Assembly (NCBI RefSeq): GCF_900107435.1
Contig: NZ_FNPZ01000003.1
Location: 558,001-622,000, forward strand
From: Herbiconiux ginsengi
GTDB taxonomy: Bacteria; Actinomycetota; Actinomycetes; Actinomycetales; Microbacteriaceae
Direction: 5' to 3'
DNA length: 64,000 nt
Part shown: piece by piece, positions 53,905-61,853 of the stretch
Layout of the letters: each line of letters opens with the position of its first letter
Position numbering within the stretch: position 1 is the stretch's first letter
Translations under genes and position numbers: made by a program
The notes under the pieces: generated by a model
The model's input: only the letters and a program-made list of their open reading frames with translations
What the model was told of the DNA's origin: nothing
The model's database searches: none

Positions 53905-55710
53905 TCAGGGTTCGAGCAGAGGCGTGTGGGTGACCCCGATCGACACGGTGGCGATCGCATCCGCCGCCCGCACCAGCGCGAGGTGCGAGAAGGCCTGCGG
54001 GAAGTTGCCCACCATCCGCTTGCCGGCCACGTCGTACTCCTCGGAGAGCAGGCCCACGTCGTTCGCCAGTGCGACGAGCCGGTCCATCAGCTCGCGGGCG
54101 TCGTCGAGGCGCCCCGAGTGGGCGTATTGCTGCACCAGCCAGAACGAGCAGGCGAGGAACGGATGCTCCCCGCCTTCGAGCCCGTCGACCCCCGATTCCG
54201 TGCGGTAGCGCAGCAGCAGGCCGTCGTGCAGCAGGTCTTCTTCGATCGCGGCGACCGTGCCGAGCATCCGCGGGTCGGTCGCGCTCACGAACCCCACCTG
54301 CGAGAGCAGCAGCAGCGAGGCGTCGACCTCGGTCGAGCCGTAGTGCTGCACGAAGGTGTTGCGCACCGGGTCGTAGCCGTGCTCCTCGACCTCGGCGCGG
54401 ATCGTGTCGCGCAGCTGTTCCCACCGGTCGGCGTCGCCCGGGAGGCCGTACACCCGCACGGCTTCGACCCCGCACGCGAACGCCGCCCAGATCATCACCC
54501 GGGAGTGCGTGAAGGGCACCTGCGGACCGCGGATCTCCCAGATGCCGTTGTCGGGGCGCATCCAGTTCTCCTCCAGGAATCCGAGCAGCGCGCGCTGCAG
54601 GGGCCAGGAGAACTCGTCTTCGTCGACCCCGATCCGCCGCGCCTCGCGCAACGCCACCATGAGCTCACCGAAGATGTCGCCCTGATATTGGCCGGATGCG
54701 CCGTTCCCGACGCGCACGGGTGACGCGCCGAGGTATCCGGGCAGGCTCTCGATCACGTACTCGGGCAGGTGCCGCTCGCCGGAGAGCCCGTACATGATCT
54801 GGATGTCGGCAGGGTCGCCCGCGATGGCGCGCAGCAGCCAGCGCCGCCAGTGCCCGGCCTCGGACTCGTAGCCGTGCAGCATCAGCGCGGCCAGGGTGAG
54901 CGAGGCGTCGCGGAGCCAGGTGTAGCGGTAGTCCCAGTTGCGCGCCCCGCCGAACTGCTCCGGCAGGCTCGTGGTGGCCGCCGCGACGATGCCGCCGGTG
55001 TCTTCGTGGGTGAGGGCCCGGAGCACGAGGAGCGAGCGGCGCACCTCGGCCTGATAGGGCTCGGGCAACTCGGTCGACGCCGCCCAGTCGCGCCACCACG
55101 CCGCGGTGTGCTCGAGGCGCTCGTCGACGTCCATCGGCTCGGGCGGCGTGCGGTGCGACGGGAACCAGGTCATCACGATGTCGGTCTGCTCGCCCTCGGC
55201 GAGGGTGAAGACCGATTCGTGGAAGTGATTGGTGGCCTGCAGCTTGGGGCCGCGCACGACAACGGCATCGGGGCCCGCCACGCCGACCACGGCGTTGTGC
55301 CCGTGTTCGGGCGCCTGGCGCATCCAGGGGAGGGCATCGGCGTAGCCGAAGCGGATGGCGAGCTCCTGGCGCATCTCGACCGTTCCGCTGACGCAGCGCA
55401 CCCGTCGCACCAGGTCGGCGCGGCGGTCGCCGTGCGGCATGGCGTCGATCACCTCGGCCACCCCGGTCGAGGTCTCCCACCGGGTGATGAGGATGAAGGT
55501 GTCGTCGAGATAGCTGCGCGTCGACGTGGCTGCCGGGTCGGTGGGGGCCACCAACCAGCGCCCGTGCTCCTCCGTGCCGAGGAGCGCCCCGAAGGTCGAG
55601 GCGGAGTCGAAGCGGGGGAGGCAGAGCCAGTCGATGCTCCCGTTGCGGCCGACCAGCGCGGCCGTGTGGCAGTCACCGATGATGGCGTAATCCTCGATCG
55701 GAAGTGGCAT
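53905..55710 (-). CDS. Glycoside hydrolase family 15 protein (trehalase-like)
   Basis: ATG 55710 (MPLPIEDYAIIGDCHTAALV). The 601-residue protein matches GH15 actinobacterial trehalases: RNGSIDWLCLPRFDSASTFG, NWDYRYTWLRDASLTLAALM (catalytic-region W-D-Y-R-Y-x-W-x-R-D-A), HLPEYVIESLPGYLGASPVR, GDIFGELMVALREA, QYAHSGRLDDARELMDRLVA and LLSEEYDVAGKRMVGNFPQA-F-S-H. It hydrolyses an alpha-glucoside, likely trehalose. No signal peptide is seen, so it is cytoplasmic. It is divergent from the M23 gene. Confidence 0.9.
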   Translation of the reverse strand: MPLPIEDYAIIGDCHTAALVGRNGSIDWLCLPRFDSASTFGALLGTEEHGRWLVAPTDPAATSTRSYLDDTFILITRWETSTGVAEVIDAMPHGDRRADLVRRVRCVSGTVEMRQELAIRFGYADALPWMRQAPEHGHNAVVGVAGPDAVVVRGPKLQATNHFHESVFTLAEGEQTDIVMTWFPSHRTPPEPMDVDERLEHTAAWWRDWAASTELPEPYQAEVRRSLLVLRALTHEDTGGIVAAATTSLPEQFGGARNWDYRYTWLRDASLTLAALMLHGYESEAGHWRRWLLRAIAGDPADIQIMYGLSGERHLPEYVIESLPGYLGASPVRVGNGASGQYQGDIFGELMVALREARRIGVDEDEFSWPLQRALLGFLEENWMRPDNGIWEIRGPQVPFTHSRVMIWAAFACGVEAVRVYGLPGDADRWEQLRDTIRAEVEEHGYDPVRNTFVQHYGSTEVDASLLLLSQVGFVSATDPRMLGTVAAIEEDLLHDGLLLRYRTESGVDGLEGGEHPFLACSFWLVQQYAHSGRLDDARELMDRLVALANDVGLLSEEYDVAGKRMVGNFPQAFSHLALVRAADAIATVSIGVTHTPLLEP

Positions 55711-55811
55711 GATCCGATTCTGTCCCTTCTCGCCGGGAGCGTCGTGCACGACGCGACGATGAGCGCTGTCCGTGGTGCCTCCGGTTGTGTTGTGCGGGTC
55801 CGGCCTGTTGA

Positions 55812-56546
55812 ATGGGGCGGATGAAGTACCAAGGCCCACTGCTCGGCGTCGTCGCCATGACGTTCGTGTTCGGTGTCGCCGTCGCCACATCGGTGCCCGC
55901 GGCCTCGTTGACGACCCCGGATTCCTTCGACAACGTGCAGATCGATGCTGCGGTCGGGGGAGAGCAGTCGTTCTCGGCCCTCGAAGGGGAAGGCCCGGCC
56001 GTCTCGCGCGACGGCTTCGTCATCCACACGCCCACCCCCACTCCCACGCCGAAACCCGTGGCGTCGTCGGGCGGCTCGAGCGAGGGCGGCTACGGCGGGG
56101 CACAGTGCCAGGCCGGCGCCGACGCGGTCGGCGAATCCGCCGCGTTCTCGCCGGTCTACCCCGACGGCTACCGGATGTCCGACGGCTTCGGCCCGCGCGC
56201 CGAGGGCTTCCACAAGGGCGTGGACATGCTGAACGGCCCCGGTGTCCCGGTGCACGCCATCGCCGACGGCGTCGTGATCGCGGCATCCGGCAACGGCGGA
56301 ACGGGCGGCGTCTACACCTCGATCGCCCACAAAGTGGGCGGGCAGGCCGTCTGCAGCATGTACATGCACTTCCTCGACGGATCGCTGACCGTCGGCGTGG
56401 GCTCGATCGTCACTGCCGGGCAGGTGATCGGCCTCACGGGCCGCACCGGCAACGCCACCACCGAGCACACCCACTTCGAGATGTACGGCGCCGACGGCGT
56501 GCGCTACGACCCGATGCCGTTCCTGAGCGAGCACGGGATCGGGTAA
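55812..56546 (+). CDS. M23-family metallopeptidase, membrane-anchored
   Basis: ATG 55812 (an ATG at 55821 is also possible). The 244-residue protein has an N-terminal membrane helix (PLLGVVAMTFVFGVAVATSV), a Pro/Thr linker (HTPTPTPTPKPVASSGGSSE) and a C-terminal lysostaphin-type domain: DGFGPRAEGFHKGVDMLNGP (G-x-x-x-H-x-G-x-D), VPVHAIADGVVIAASGNGGT, and TEHTHFEMYGADG (H-x-H, T-H-F-E). This is a zinc endopeptidase or its regulator acting on peptidoglycan outside the membrane. Both zinc His regions are intact. Confidence 0.9.
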   Translation: MGRMKYQGPLLGVVAMTFVFGVAVATSVPAASLTTPDSFDNVQIDAAVGGEQSFSALEGEGPAVSRDGFVIHTPTPTPTPKPVASSGGSSEGGYGGAQCQAGADAVGESAAFSPVYPDGYRMSDGFGPRAEGFHKGVDMLNGPGVPVHAIADGVVIAASGNGGTGGVYTSIAHKVGGQAVCSMYMHFLDGSLTVGVGSIVTAGQVIGLTGRTGNATTEHTHFEMYGADGVRYDPMPFLSEHGIG

Positions 56547-56604
56547 CGCGCGAGACCCGTCCCGCGCATCGTGCCCTTCCCAAGGCGTCTGGGACGAGAT
56601 AGCA

Positions 56605-56740
56605 AGCCGCGGGCCGCGCTCGACGACCCAGGGTGAGCGCGTGGCCGGAGGGTCCGACCGGAGGCCGGGCCCTCCGACCGCGCGCGAACATGTCGCCTCG
56701 CGCCGCAGTAGCGGCGGCGCGAGCAATGAGGGCCTGACCG
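56605..56740 (+). repeat. Structured repeat element, copy 3
   Basis: GACCCAGGGTGA (56625-56636), a 49-base stem-loop (GCGCG...CGCGC with inner GGAGGG/CCCTCC), GAACATGTCGC (56686-56696), then a stem CTCGCGCCGC facing GCGGCGCGAG and the tail GAGCAATGAGGGC. It lies in the 328-bp stretch between the M23 gene and the DUF4097 gene, which otherwise holds only a degenerate hairpin near 56550 and the promoter at 56798. Confidence 0.6.
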
Positions 56741-56797
56741 GCCGGAGGCCGGCCGGGCGCGGGAAGGTGGCGAGGCGGTACACGATCGAGATATAGC

Positions 56798-56854
56798 TTG
56801 ACACCTAGCCAAACGCGATATAACGTGTCTTCATCATCAACGCGATATATCGCG
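56798..56854 (+). promoter_or_regulatory. Promoter with repeated ACGCGATATA operator
   Basis: TTGACA (56798-56803) with TATAAC 15 bases later is a plausible sigma-70-type promoter. ACGCGATATA occurs twice, at 56813-56822 (overlapping the -10) and 56840-56849. The second copy extends to the perfect palindrome CGCGATATATCGCG (56841-56854). The PadR regulator encoded downstream is the likely binder. Confidence 0.55.
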
Positions 56855-56874
56855 ACGCAGGTTTGGAGAACATC

Positions 56875-57753
56875 GTGGTACTGGAGAAGTGGATCGTCGA
56901 CGGGCCGAAGGTCATCGACATCGAGTTGGTGCGGTCGCTCAAGGTCGGCCTCATCGGCGGGCAGATCGACATCATCGGGCACGACGAGCCGGGCGCCCGC
57001 ATCGAGGTGCACTCGGTCACCGGCAAAGACCTCAAGATCTCGATCGACGGCGACAGCCTCGAGATCGACCACCCGCAACTGCGGTGGGACAACTTCATCG
57101 AGGTCTTCAAGTCGTGGCGCGGCAACGCCCGGGCCGACATCAGCCTCATGGTGCCGCGCGACGTGGCGCTGAAGTTCGGCGTCATCTCCGCCTCGGCTCT
57201 CATCTCGGGCCTGACGACGGATGCGCGCATCAGCACGGTCACCGGCGAGGTCGTCGTCGACTCGGTCACCGGCGATCTCGACATCAACACCGTCAGCGGC
57301 GAGGTGTCGATCCGCGACCACACGGGTCTGGTGAACGCCCACACCGTCTCGGGCGACATCACGGCCTCCGGCGCCATCCGCCGTTTCTCCTCCGACGGCG
57401 TCTCGGGCGAGGTCTTCGTCGACACCACCGGAACCCCTGACGAGATCCAGAACAACACCGTCTCGGGCGACCTCACCGTGCGCTTCGACAACGACGTGGC
57501 CGCACGATACAACGTCAACTCGGTGTCGGGCACCCTGCAGCTGGGGGCCAGCACCATCAAGGGACTGCGCGGCGGCGGCTACAACGGCCACACCGGCGCC
57601 CTCGACGGGCAATGGACCGAGTTCCGCGCGAACTCGGTGTCGGGGAACATCACCGTCGTCTTCCGTGACGAGACGGCCACGCCCGCGACCGACCCTCAAG
57701 CCGGCGCGGGAGCCACCGCCACGAGCACCTCCGCCGAGGAGGCGTCGGCATGA
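56875..57753 (+). CDS. DUF4097-family protein
   Basis: The start is placed at GTG 56875 (VVLEKWIVDGPKVIDIELVR) with GGAG 8 bases upstream; a TTG at 56863 is possible. The 292-residue protein is a repetitive beta-helix typical of DUF4097: VTGEVVVDSVTGDLDINTVS, GEVSIRDHTGLVNAHTVSGD, VSGEVFVDTTGTPDEIQNNT, SVSGTLQLGASTIKG. The repeats average about 20 residues with V-S/T-G at turns. The family is surface- or envelope-related and is often paired with PadR regulators. Its stop overlaps the PadR start (ATGA). Confidence 0.85.
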   Translation: MVLEKWIVDGPKVIDIELVRSLKVGLIGGQIDIIGHDEPGARIEVHSVTGKDLKISIDGDSLEIDHPQLRWDNFIEVFKSWRGNARADISLMVPRDVALKFGVISASALISGLTTDARISTVTGEVVVDSVTGDLDINTVSGEVSIRDHTGLVNAHTVSGDITASGAIRRFSSDGVSGEVFVDTTGTPDEIQNNTVSGDLTVRFDNDVAARYNVNSVSGTLQLGASTIKGLRGGGYNGHTGALDGQWTEFRANSVSGNITVVFRDETATPATDPQAGAGATATSTSAEEASA

Positions 57754-58460
57754 CCCCCGTGTTCGGTCACGGCCACCTGCGCCTCTACCTGCTGAGCCTC
57801 CTCGACGAATCGCCGAAGCACGGCTACGAGCTCATCCAGGCGCTCAGCGACCGCTTCGGCGGCACCTACAGCCCGAGCGCCGGCACGATCTACCCGCGCC
57901 TCGCGAAGCTCGAGGAAGAGGGTCTGGTCACGAAGACCGCCGACGGCCGCAAGACCGTCTACGCGATCACGGATGCCGGCCGTGCTGAACTCGACGCCCG
58001 CCGGGGCGAACTCGACGACATCGAGGCGGAGCTCTCCGACTCGGTGCGGCGGCTCGCCGACGAGGTGCGGTCGGGGGTCGACCAGGCCATGAAGAGTCTC
58101 AAGGCCGACCTCGCTTCGGCAGCTCGCGAGGCGCGCACGAGCGCCAAGTCAGGAGCCTCCGGTGGCGTTGGCGGTCCGTCGGGCTCAGCCGGCTCGCCCA
58201 CCTCGGGCGCGGGCTGGACCATGTCGGGCGGTTCGGTGAACGGAGCGTCCGATGCCCGTGCCTCCCGTGCCGATTCGGCCGAAGCGCTCCGCGACGCCGA
58301 CGCGGCGATCACCGATTTCCGGCAGCGACTGCGCCTGGATCTCCGCAAGGCGGCCACCCGCGAGGGCATCTCGCCCGAGCTCGTGACCCGGCTGAAGCAG
58401 CGCCTCAACGACGTCACCGCCGAGGTGCGCGACGAGCTCGCCCGCGCCTCGGCCCGCTGA
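57750..58460 (+). CDS. PadR-family transcriptional regulator
   Basis: ATG 57750. The N-terminal winged helix-turn-helix is PadR type: LRLYLLSLLDESPKHGYELI, SDRFGGTYSPSAGTIYPRLA-K-L-E-E-E-G-L-V, and ADGRKTVYAITDAGRAELDA. A helical region with a Gly/Ser-rich linker follows, then a C-terminal helix ALRDADAAITDFRQRLRLDL, longer than in small PadR proteins. It probably regulates the DUF4097-PadR operon via the ACGCGATATA sites upstream. Confidence 0.9.
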   Translation: MTPVFGHGHLRLYLLSLLDESPKHGYELIQALSDRFGGTYSPSAGTIYPRLAKLEEEGLVTKTADGRKTVYAITDAGRAELDARRGELDDIEAELSDSVRRLADEVRSGVDQAMKSLKADLASAAREARTSAKSGASGGVGGPSGSAGSPTSGAGWTMSGGSVNGASDARASRADSAEALRDADAAITDFRQRLRLDLRKAATREGISPELVTRLKQRLNDVTAEVRDELARASAR

Positions 58461-58513
58461 CCCACCCGTCGCGGAGGGGTCGCCGGCCGGGCGGCTGCCG
58501 GCCGTCGAGCGGC

Positions 58514-59308
58514 TCAGGCCTCGATGAACTTGCCGTCGACGAGGTACCCGCGAACGGCGGTCACCGGCACCGGCGCCTCGCCGGATGCGGAGCCCACCAG
58601 CTGGGGCTGACGGTCGCGCGGGGCGACGGCAGGCCCAGCGGGGAGCGGTGCTGTGGGTTCGGTGTAGTCGGTGCGCCCGCGGTTCTTCGGGCCCGAGACG
58701 GGCTTGTGCGACATCCGGTCGATCCAGGCCAGCGCCAGCGCCGACACCACGAAGGAGAGGTGGATGACGACCTGCCAGAACACGCCGGCCTCGGTGTAGG
58801 TCTCGCCGGTCTCCGACTCCTGGTGCTCCGACCCGATGTCGCCCACCTCGATGAAGGTGCGCAGCAGGTGGATCGACGAGATCGAGATGATCGAGACCGC
58901 CAGTTTCACCTTCAGCAGGTTGGTGTTGACGTGCGAGAGCCATTCCGGTTCATCCGGATGCCCGGTCACCTTGATCTTCGACACGAACGTCTCGTACCCG
59001 CCGATGATCACCATGATCAGCAGGTTCGCGATCATCACCACGTCGATGAGGCCGAGCACGGCGAGCATGATCTTCGTCTCGTCGATCTCGGTCATACCGG
59101 TCGCGACGTCTTCGACGATGTGCGCGAGGTCGACCATGAACACGATCACGTAGACCAGCTGGGCCACGATCAGGCCGAAATACAGCGGCGCCTGCAGCCA
59201 GCGGCTGGCGAAGATGAAGTAGCCGAGCGCGGTGGATGTCGCGGAGGTGCGATAGGTGCGCGGGGGCTGATCGGCGGTCGGGCGGTCGGGGCTCTCGTCC
59301 TGGCTCAC
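58514..59308 (-). CDS. YqhA-like membrane protein (UPF0114/TIGR00645-type)
   Basis: ATG 59308. The 264-residue protein has about four membrane helices with YqhA blocks: FASRWLQAPLYFGLIVAQLV, VLGLIDVVMIANLLIMVIIG, GYETFVSKIKV, WLSHVNTNLLKVKLAVSIIS-I-S-S-I-H-L-L and VVIHLSFVVSALALAWIDRM. The C-terminus of about 70 residues is Pro-rich and unordered. The function of the family is unknown. It is divergent from the TerC gene. Confidence 0.8.
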   Translation of the reverse strand: MSQDESPDRPTADQPPRTYRTSATSTALGYFIFASRWLQAPLYFGLIVAQLVYVIVFMVDLAHIVEDVATGMTEIDETKIMLAVLGLIDVVMIANLLIMVIIGGYETFVSKIKVTGHPDEPEWLSHVNTNLLKVKLAVSIISISSIHLLRTFIEVGDIGSEHQESETGETYTEAGVFWQVVIHLSFVVSALALAWIDRMSHKPVSGPKNRGRTDYTEPTAPLPAGPAVAPRDRQPQLVGSASGEAPVPVTAVRGYLVDGKFIEA

Positions 59309-59344
59309 GAGGGGAATTCTACCGAGGCGCTCCCTGTAGTATTG

Positions 59345-59465
59345 CCGTGAGAAGGGGAGTATCCCACCTCGCCGTTGTCGTCATCACGGTATCCGTCGTC
59401 GGGTGCCCGGGAGCGGTGGCGCGGAGGCCGGTTCACCGGTGCCGCGCGGGAGAGACTTTCGGCAG
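59345..59465 (+). ncRNA. yybP-ykoY-type manganese riboswitch
   Basis: The leader of the terC gene has the conserved blocks of the yybP-ykoY class: AAGGGGAGTA (59352-59361), and near the 3' side CGGGAGAGACTTTC (about 59447-59460), separated by GC-rich stems. CTTTCGG at 59456-59462 is the exact complement of CCGAAAG at 59488-59494, which is the ribosome-binding region before the TTG start. This suggests a switch between an Mn-bound form and one that hides the ribosome site. TerC-type Mn exporters are common targets of this class. Confidence 0.8.
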
Positions 59466-59501
59466 TTCGTGCTGCCTGAAACTCTGACCGAAAGGTTCCC
59501 C

Positions 59502-60485
59502 TTGCACCTCGAGCTCCCTTTGGCCTTCGAGATCACCTCCTTGGTGGTTCTCGTGCTCATCCTGGCCGCCGACCTCATCATCGCGTTCAAGCGTCCGCAC
59601 GTTCCCTCGTTCAAAGAGGCGACGCTCTGGGTCGTCTTCTACGTCGTGCTGGCGCTGATCTTCGCGTTGCTCATGCTGGTGTTCGCCGACGCGGAGCACG
59701 CGGGCCAGTTCCTGGCCGGGTGGCTCACGGAATACAGCTTGTCGATCGACAACCTGTTCGTGTTCGTGATCATCATGGCGCGCTTCAACGTGCCGCGGAA
59801 ATACCAGCAGGAGGCGCTGATGGTGGGCATCATCATCGCGCTCGTGCTGCGCGGCATCTTCATCCTCATCGGCGCGCAGCTGATCGAGAGCCTCAGCTGG
59901 ATCTTCTACATCTTCGGCGCGTTCCTGCTCTACACGGCTTGGAAGCAGGCCTTCGGCAGTCAGGACGAGGGCGACGGCGAGAACGGCCTGGTGCGGATGC
60001 TGCGCAAGCGCATCGACATCTCGCCCGACTTCGACGGTGCGAAGGTGCGAACCACGTTCAACGGCAAGAAGATGTTCACGCCGATGCTCATCGTGTTCCT
60101 GGCGCTCGGCTCCACCGACCTGCTGTTCGCGCTCGACTCGATCCCGGCCATCTTCGGCATCACGCAGTCGCCGTTCATCGTGTTCACGGCGAACGTGTTC
60201 GCGTTGATGGGTCTGCGGCAGCTCTACTTCCTGCTCGGCGGGCTGCTCGAGAAGCTGGTCTATCTGCACTACGGCATCGCGTTCATCCTGGCGTTCATCG
60301 GCGTGAAGCTGGTGTTCCACGCGCTGCACGAGAACGAGGTGTTCTTCATCAACGGCGGTCACCCGATCGAGTGGATCCCCGACATCGACACCTGGACCAG
60401 CCTCGCGGTCATCATCCTCTCCATGGCGGTGGCCACGATCGCCTCCCTCATCAAGATGCGCCGCACCCCCACCCCCGCGGCCTGA
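59502..60485 (+). CDS. TerC-family membrane protein, Mn-linked
   Basis: The start is placed at TTG 59502 (LHLELPLAFEITSLVVLVLI), the usual family N-terminus with GAAAGG just upstream. The 327-residue protein has about seven to eight membrane helices and TerC signatures: LAADLIIAFKRPHVPSFKEA, WLTEYSLSIDNLFVFVIIMA (S-I-D-N-L-F-V), ALGSTDLLFALDSIPAIFGI (T-D-L-x-F-A-x-D-S-I-P). The conserved Asp residues in those helices are intact. TerC proteins export or handle Mn(II) at the membrane; the riboswitch upstream supports a manganese role here. Confidence 0.88.
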   Translation: MHLELPLAFEITSLVVLVLILAADLIIAFKRPHVPSFKEATLWVVFYVVLALIFALLMLVFADAEHAGQFLAGWLTEYSLSIDNLFVFVIIMARFNVPRKYQQEALMVGIIIALVLRGIFILIGAQLIESLSWIFYIFGAFLLYTAWKQAFGSQDEGDGENGLVRMLRKRIDISPDFDGAKVRTTFNGKKMFTPMLIVFLALGSTDLLFALDSIPAIFGITQSPFIVFTANVFALMGLRQLYFLLGGLLEKLVYLHYGIAFILAFIGVKLVFHALHENEVFFINGGHPIEWIPDIDTWTSLAVIILSMAVATIASLIKMRRTPTPAA

Positions 60486-60505
60486 CCCCCCCCCACCCCT
60501 CCTGC

Positions 60506-60562
60506 CGATCCGTCACTTATGGTCGCTTTGAGCCCGTCATACCGACCACAAGTGACGGATCG
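60506..60562. repeat. GAYYCGTC hairpin B, after terC
   Basis: CGATCCGTCACTT (60506-60518) is the exact reverse complement of 60550-60562. The inner part (GGTCGCTTTGAGC...CGACCAC) is close to hairpins A and C. It is a likely terminator for the TerC gene. Confidence 0.65.
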
Positions 60563-60641
60563 AGGTGGGGATAACTCGGGGGTGGCGCGTGGAGCTGTGG
60601 AATAGGGACGTGGGTGGCGGGTGGTCGGGGAGCATGGGGGC

Positions 60642-61565
60642 ATGCGAACGCCATCTCCATTGCCCGACCCGCTGAGTGCGAGGGCGTTCGGCGTGAGGGA
60701 AGCACGCGCACAGGGCGTTTCGCCCAGACGGATGCGCGCACGCGACCTCGCAGCTCCGTTCCGCGGTGCGCGGGTCGCGAACTCCTCCGCTGTGACGCAC
60801 GCGCAGCGATGCCGCGCCTTCCGTGCCGTCATGTCCGCCGACCACTGCTTCAGCCACGTCACGGCCGCGGTGATCTGGGGGTGTCCTCTCCCCGTCGGCA
60901 TGGATGACGGCCCCGTGCACGTAGCGAGCCGGGCCGGTGCATCCCGAGTGCGGATGCGCGGGGTCGTCGGGCACGAGCTCAGCGGCGCACATGTGCGGGT
61001 GGTGCGACGCGAGGGCATGTTGGTCACCGATCCCGTCACGACCTGGTTGCAGTTGGCCGGCGTCCTCGATCATCGATGGCTGGTTGCGGTCGGGGATCAC
61101 TTCATCCTCGATCCCATCGTGCAGGTTCTCGACGATCCCCGCCCCTACGTCGGCGTCGACGAGTTCGCGCGGCGCGTCGGAGAGTTCGCCGGCCGCCACG
61201 GTCGGTTCGCGCGCGCCGCGCTCGAAAGGGTGCGGCCGAGGGTGGAGTCGCCGCGGGAGACGTTCCTGCGGTTGGAACTCGTCGATGCCGGTTTGCCGGA
61301 GCCGCTGACGAACCATCCGATCTACGACTCGTTCGGGCGCAGGATCGCCATCGGGGATCTGGTCTACCCGAACGAGAAGGTGCTGGTCGAGTACGACGGC
61401 CAGCAGCATCGAACCGACTCGCGGCAATACCAGCGCGACATCGAGCGCCACGACGATCTGCTCGCCGATCGCTGGACGCACATCCGCATCGGCAAAGACT
61501 CCGCGCCCAGGGTCGCCGTGCCGCGCACGCGCGCTGCTCTCCGCGCCGCCGGCCTCGAGGTCTGA
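60642..61565 (+). CDS. Endonuclease-domain (DUF559-like) protein
   Basis: The start is placed at ATG 60642 (MRTPSPLPDPLSARAFGVRE). The first about 200 residues resemble the AbiEi-like winged-helix half seen in related actinobacterial proteins (HVTAAVIWGCPLPVGMDDGP, VVRREGMLVTDPVTTWLQLA). The C-terminal part has the nuclease-fold motif VYPNEKVLVEYDGQQHRTDS, R-D-I-E-R-H-D-D-L-L, typical of the DUF559/Vsr-like superfamily (E-x-D-G-x-x-H). Function is unknown; such proteins occur solitarily in many actinobacteria. It is flanked by hairpins B and C. Confidence 0.75.
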   Translation: MRTPSPLPDPLSARAFGVREARAQGVSPRRMRARDLAAPFRGARVANSSAVTHAQRCRAFRAVMSADHCFSHVTAAVIWGCPLPVGMDDGPVHVASRAGASRVRMRGVVGHELSGAHVRVVRREGMLVTDPVTTWLQLAGVLDHRWLVAVGDHFILDPIVQVLDDPRPYVGVDEFARRVGEFAGRHGRFARAALERVRPRVESPRETFLRLELVDAGLPEPLTNHPIYDSFGRRIAIGDLVYPNEKVLVEYDGQQHRTDSRQYQRDIERHDDLLADRWTHIRIGKDSAPRVAVPRTRAALRAAGLEV

Positions 61566-61586
61566 TGCCCCCACAACGCTGCGGGC

Positions 61587-61647
61587 ATCGATCCGTCACT
61601 TGAGGTCGCTATGGCGGTGTTATTCCGACCAGAAGTGACGGATCGAT
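61587..61647. repeat. GAYYCGTC hairpin C, after the endonuclease gene
   Basis: ATCGATCCGTCACTT (61587-61601) is the exact reverse complement of 61633-61647. It closely matches hairpin B (60506) including inner bases, so the two may have arisen by copying. It ends the endonuclease gene. Confidence 0.65.
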
Positions 61648-61739
61648 GGGGTGATGGAGTGGTCGAGTGATGGAGAGCGGCGGTGGGAGGGGCGCGGCGG
61701 GTTGGGGGTGGGGAGCAGGGGCGGTGGTACGATCGGGAG

Positions 61740-61806
61740 GTGCTGTTCGGTCGGCTTCTCCTTCGTTGCCGCGACGAGTCCTAGTTCCAGGCCTCCCTCG
61801 TCGCGG
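61740..61806 (+). promoter_or_regulatory. Possible leucine leader and hairpin before leuC
   Basis: A short frame (GTG 61740 to TAG 61784) reads VLFGRLLLRCRDES, with three Leu codons in a row (CTT CTC CTT). It runs into a 10-bp hairpin (CCGCGACGAG, 61769-61778, with 61797-61806), which follows the Leu codons closely. This resembles translation-coupled attenuation. The ribosome site GGGAG abuts the GTG, so initiation would be weak; treat the leader as tentative. Confidence 0.35.
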
Positions 61807-61853
61807 AGTTTGTCGATGGCTGACCCCCTACTCTTCGAAGGACACGCGATTCC

